Shown here one piece after another: positions 60,933 to 64,000 of a stretch of DNA of 64,000 nt (position 1 is the first letter of the stretch; each line of letters starts with the position of its first letter). The notes beneath the pieces were generated by a model. It ran no database searches, was not told where the DNA came from, and was given only the letters and a program-made list of their open reading frames with translations. The position numbers and the translations under genes are program-made. The stretch comes from Pyrus communis (taxonomy: Eukaryota > Streptophyta > Magnoliopsida > Rosales > Rosaceae), in NCBI RefSeq assembly GCF_963583255.1, contig NC_084803.1, positions 9,352,238-9,416,237 of the forward strand, in the 5' to 3' direction.

Positions 60933-62760
60933 GCTGTCTACTGCCATTTGTTCTGTTTGGTTTCTATGATTTGATACTTGGTTCTTTTCTGTGGGAGTGA
61001 AGAAATATAGTCAGAAAGGTATGAATCATTTGTGGAATTGCCTCTTTGCTTGTTAATTGCTTCGATATTTAGTTATTTACTCATGAAAAAACTTATAAGA
61101 TTCAATATAGACCATCTTTAAGTTTGATCGTCGCCTGTATAGACTTAGCTGTCGTACAGAAAAAATCTGAAATTTACATGTGGATGGTTTCGTCTCGTGT
61201 TAAATTCAATTTAGTCTTACACCTGATGCTGTCCGGGTTTGCTTGCTTCTAGATATTAAGTACATGCTTGGTCTCTTGTACATATTCGAACTCACATTCT
61301 ACTATGCTCCGATGTATGGGATACCCGTAAAATAGTAGAAAATTCCTTGAACTAACATGTTTTTGGTACTCGTGTTTGCTGTCCCATTGTTAGGTTGTGG
61401 ATAGCTGATGATACAGGGCAACAAAATCAAAGCTGAATCTGAAGTTATCGTGCTTTTAACGTCTCATTGCCTGAGGCTGTCCGTCCCATTCCCATACTTT
61501 CAAACTTGCAGGCGCCGCCTACAGTAAACGTCGTCATCCCAGTAGACACGCAGAAGCGGACGCTTGGCCGGACCCCGGGTTCCGGGAGTTTTTGTCCAGT
61601 GTCGCCTTCAACTGTTTAGATAATAAAATGGAGACGAAGGCCATTTTTGTTTTGATCATTGTTTTTTGTTTATTTTTCTTTGAAGAGAAATATCCTCTTC
61701 CCACGTTGAAAATCTCAGATGCCGATCCTTTGAGCTGGTTATAAAATAATTTTTATGGTAATTATGTTATTATATTGTAAAGCTTCAAATTTGGAGATAT
61801 TTCGTGGATGCTGCTAGGACGAGACTACTTTCACATCTCACTTTTTAACAAGGAATAGGTGCTCGTCGTCTTATTTATAGCTGTTGGATGAGTTTAAATT
61901 TTAAAATTCGTGTGGTAGATAAATTTTAAAATTTGAACTTATTCAATGATAATAAGTAAGGTGATAACAATCCATGTTAATTGATTTATTCACAATGACC
62001 GATTTTATTTTACTTCGCATCTTTGTCTGATCGAATGTAGTCGAATGTAGTCACATCCATGCTTTCATACTTTAATCATTGTGAAATTCACAAGGCGAAA
62101 ATTATAAAATTATTTTTGTGGGGGCTCATGTAGTCCATGTGGGATTAGTCGTATTCTTGGCCGGAACAATGAACCTACTTGAAAAGATCATTTGGACAGG
62201 TTAATTTGGAAATAAACAGATATTATTGTTAATTAAGTACATATAGTGGGTAGGTTAGGCCGATGTCTTATCCAAGTCATAAAAACTTATGAAGTTCGCA
62301 CTTAAAACTTTTTTACAAAATTCAACACAATAGTAAATTAAACAAAAATATGTGGCAATAATAACATGTAGGGATAAAAGGTAGAAAACATTATAAAAAT
62401 AAAAAATATATTTGCGAATAGTAATTGTTATTGTTTTTATCCTCCTTTCTTTCAAACAATGAACTTGCAAGAAGACAATTACAGTTTAAAGTGAATAGTA
62501 AAAGCTATTTTATGAACGTTTTTTTTATTTTCAACTTTTTACCGCAAGATCTAAAAATTAAATTTCAGAAAGCAAAATGAAACGAAGTTCAAAATTCAAG
62601 AACAGTTAAAAAAAATTTCTCTATTCAATCCTAAAGAATCTTCAATTTTTGGGACTAAATCCATTTATAGTGCTGTAAAAACATTTCAGTAACGGCATTG
62701 ACTTTCTTCGGTTTTTTCACCTTCTTCAATTTCGGTAAGAAGAGATATCTGAATTAGTCT
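60933..62760. other. 3' flank and intergenic DNA
   Basis: The LPAT1 3' region reaches about 61650. A hairpin MITE of family H lies at 61851-61975. The rest is AT-rich spacer; no coding sequence is supported. Confidence 0.5.
61851..61975. mobile_element. Hairpin MITE, family H, copy 3
   Basis: GTTGGATGAGTTTAAATTTT at left and AAAATTTGAACTTATTCAATG at right are the same arms as at 14469-14615, about 45 kb away. Confidence 0.6.
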
Positions 62761-63594
62761 CTCTCTCGGTGGTGACATCTCGACGCCCAGTTGTTGTTCC
62801 ATATACCTGAAACTCTCTGTCCGTGGCTGGCGGCAACCAGCCGAATGAAAATCTAAGACCTCCTGCTTTTACTGTGAGTTGCTTCTCTCTCCCTCTCTCT
62901 CTCTCCCAATCTCATATGCTTCGATCATTTCTGCAAAGATGCGAATTCATATCATATGGGTTCTTCCCTTTATCGAGAAAAATTTGTCAAAATTTGAAAT
63001 TACTGTAATTTTGATTGCACGTCTTTAGGGAAATGTCAGTTCTTCTTCCACGGTGCTCAATAAGGTTCGTTGCTTGTTTTTTTGTTGGGTTAATTTGCAG
63101 GGGTTTCTTAATTTATTGGTTTTTGAGGGGGATTCTTAATTAATTTGGTCAACGTCAGGAAACAGTAGTTTTTCGAGGATCAAGTGATTGTTCTTGGTGA
63201 TTAAGCTGATAAAAAATGGATAAAAGTTTAAGTAGATGTTTACTCATACTGCTTTAGACTGCTTAGTTATGCACTGTTTACTATCTAGGGATCTGAGTTG
63301 TATAATTTGAGGATATATAGCAATGGATGCCGATTTGTTTGCTATAAGAAGACCAAACTTACCATTTTTGGTTACATCAAATCGTAAACATTCGGTTTAC
63401 TATAAATCGGGTCGTTATCTTACACTATTAGCTTATGGAATTTTGGTTGAGCATTTGGTGGAAAAATGTTATTGGAACCTGGGGATTGTTTTAGATTCAT
63501 ACTTCCTTTCCGGTTGGTGTTTATAAGCCACTTAGAACTGAGTATGATGATTTTGATGTTCATTGCGAATTTGGATGTTCATTTTGGTATGCAG
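62761..63594 (+). promoter_or_regulatory. Split 5' leader of the CNGC-like gene
   Basis: A leader exon likely ends at 62873 (ACT|GTGAGT) after a CT-rich promoter, a second is 63029-63064 (TTTAG|GGAAATG..AATAAG|GTTCG), and the coding exon starts after GCAG at 63594. The leader may hold short upstream reading frames, for example ATGAAAATCTAA at 62845. Confidence 0.45.
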
Positions 63595-63623
63595 GTGACG
63601 TTGATGTGTTTAATTGAGTAAAG

Positions 63624-63685
63624 ATGTTGGATTGTGGTTACAACAAGTCACAGTACGTGGGAGGCCAGAGAGACAAGTTTGTGAG
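63624..63685 (+). CDS. 5' end of a cyclic nucleotide-gated channel, CNGC5/6-like (partial)
   Basis: The first coding exon reads MLDCGYNKSQYVGGQRDKFV plus a split Arg codon, then donor AG|GTACC. I remember the N-termini of plant CNGC5/CNGC6 channels as ending G-Q-R-E-N/K-F-V-R-L-D-D, which this fits. CNGC5/6 are plasma-membrane calcium-permeable channels. The gene leaves the window after this exon, so the transmembrane and cyclic-nucleotide domains are not visible and the call depends on 21 residues. Confidence 0.55.
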
Positions 63686-64000
63686 GTACCAAATATAATA
63701 TTTCTTTGTCAAATTTTGCAAATTTTTTCCGGAGAATCGTTGCCAAACGTAAAGATCTGGTTCTAGTGATTCACAACGATCTGTTACATGTTTGTATGAC
63801 TAGTTGAGATGCCACGTCTGCTTAAATTTTAGGAAGTATGTAGTCTCTAAGTCCAATAAATAGTTTAGCAATTTGCCTTAATGATAAATATGTTTGGAAT
63901 TTCATTTTTCTTTTCAAGTAGGTTCTTTTCTTCTTCTAAATATTAGTTGGCACAAAACCGAGGGCAGTGGCGTTCTAGGATTCATACAGCCGACCCCACT
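63686..64000. other. First intron of the CNGC-like gene, to window end
   Basis: AT-rich sequence after a good GT donor. No second exon was recognised before the window ends. Confidence 0.45.

Overview
The window is nuclear DNA from a dicotyledonous plant. Genes are split by AT-rich introns with GT..AG borders, the intergenic DNA is AT-rich and full of small transposons, and every recognisable protein is a plant family. The SINEs, hairpin MITEs and long LTR look like families I associate with Rosaceae, probably the apple/pear group. That placement is inference from memory, not a search.

Layout. 0.6-4.7 kb (+): eIFiso4G translation factor. 5.6-9.4 kb (+): meiotic protein MPS1/PRD2, preceded by a broken tandem copy of its own promoter and first-exon start. 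11.9-19.3 kb (+): four small genes for secreted, possibly GPI-anchored peptides, two of them made by a tandem segmental duplication. 19.9-21.1 kb (-): F-box protein SKIP1-like, with a decayed C-terminal tail. 22.4-22.7 kb (-): RCI2/PMP3-type membrane peptide gene whose second exon is disrupted. 23.4-26.0 kb: a 2.6-kb solo-LTR-like element with a perfect 5-bp target duplication. 28.1-30.9 kb (+): a protein with two U1-type zinc fingers. 32.2-33.8 kb (-): an unnamed plant protein with repeated DLN motifs. 37.3-42.1 kb (-): serine carboxypeptidase-like protein. 42.6-44.4 kb: a PIF/Harbinger-like DNA transposon with a dead ORF1-type gene. 50.1-53.2 kb (+): SRP receptor alpha subunit, with a tiny solo LTR in an intron. 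54.7-56.1 kb (+): a chimeric pseudogene joining a phytocyanin fragment to an APO-family fragment. 57.1 kb (+): a 77-residue membrane protein. 58.6-60.9 kb (+): plastid lysophosphatidic acid acyltransferase. 63.6 kb (+): 5' end of a probable CNGC5/6-like channel, running off the window.

The genes do not form a pathway; this is an ordinary mixed gene neighbourhood. The distinctive content is the secreted-peptide cluster and the many well-preserved footprints of duplication, transposition and gene decay. All exon borders were deduced by eye from splice signals, reading frame and family knowledge, and none was checked against transcripts.
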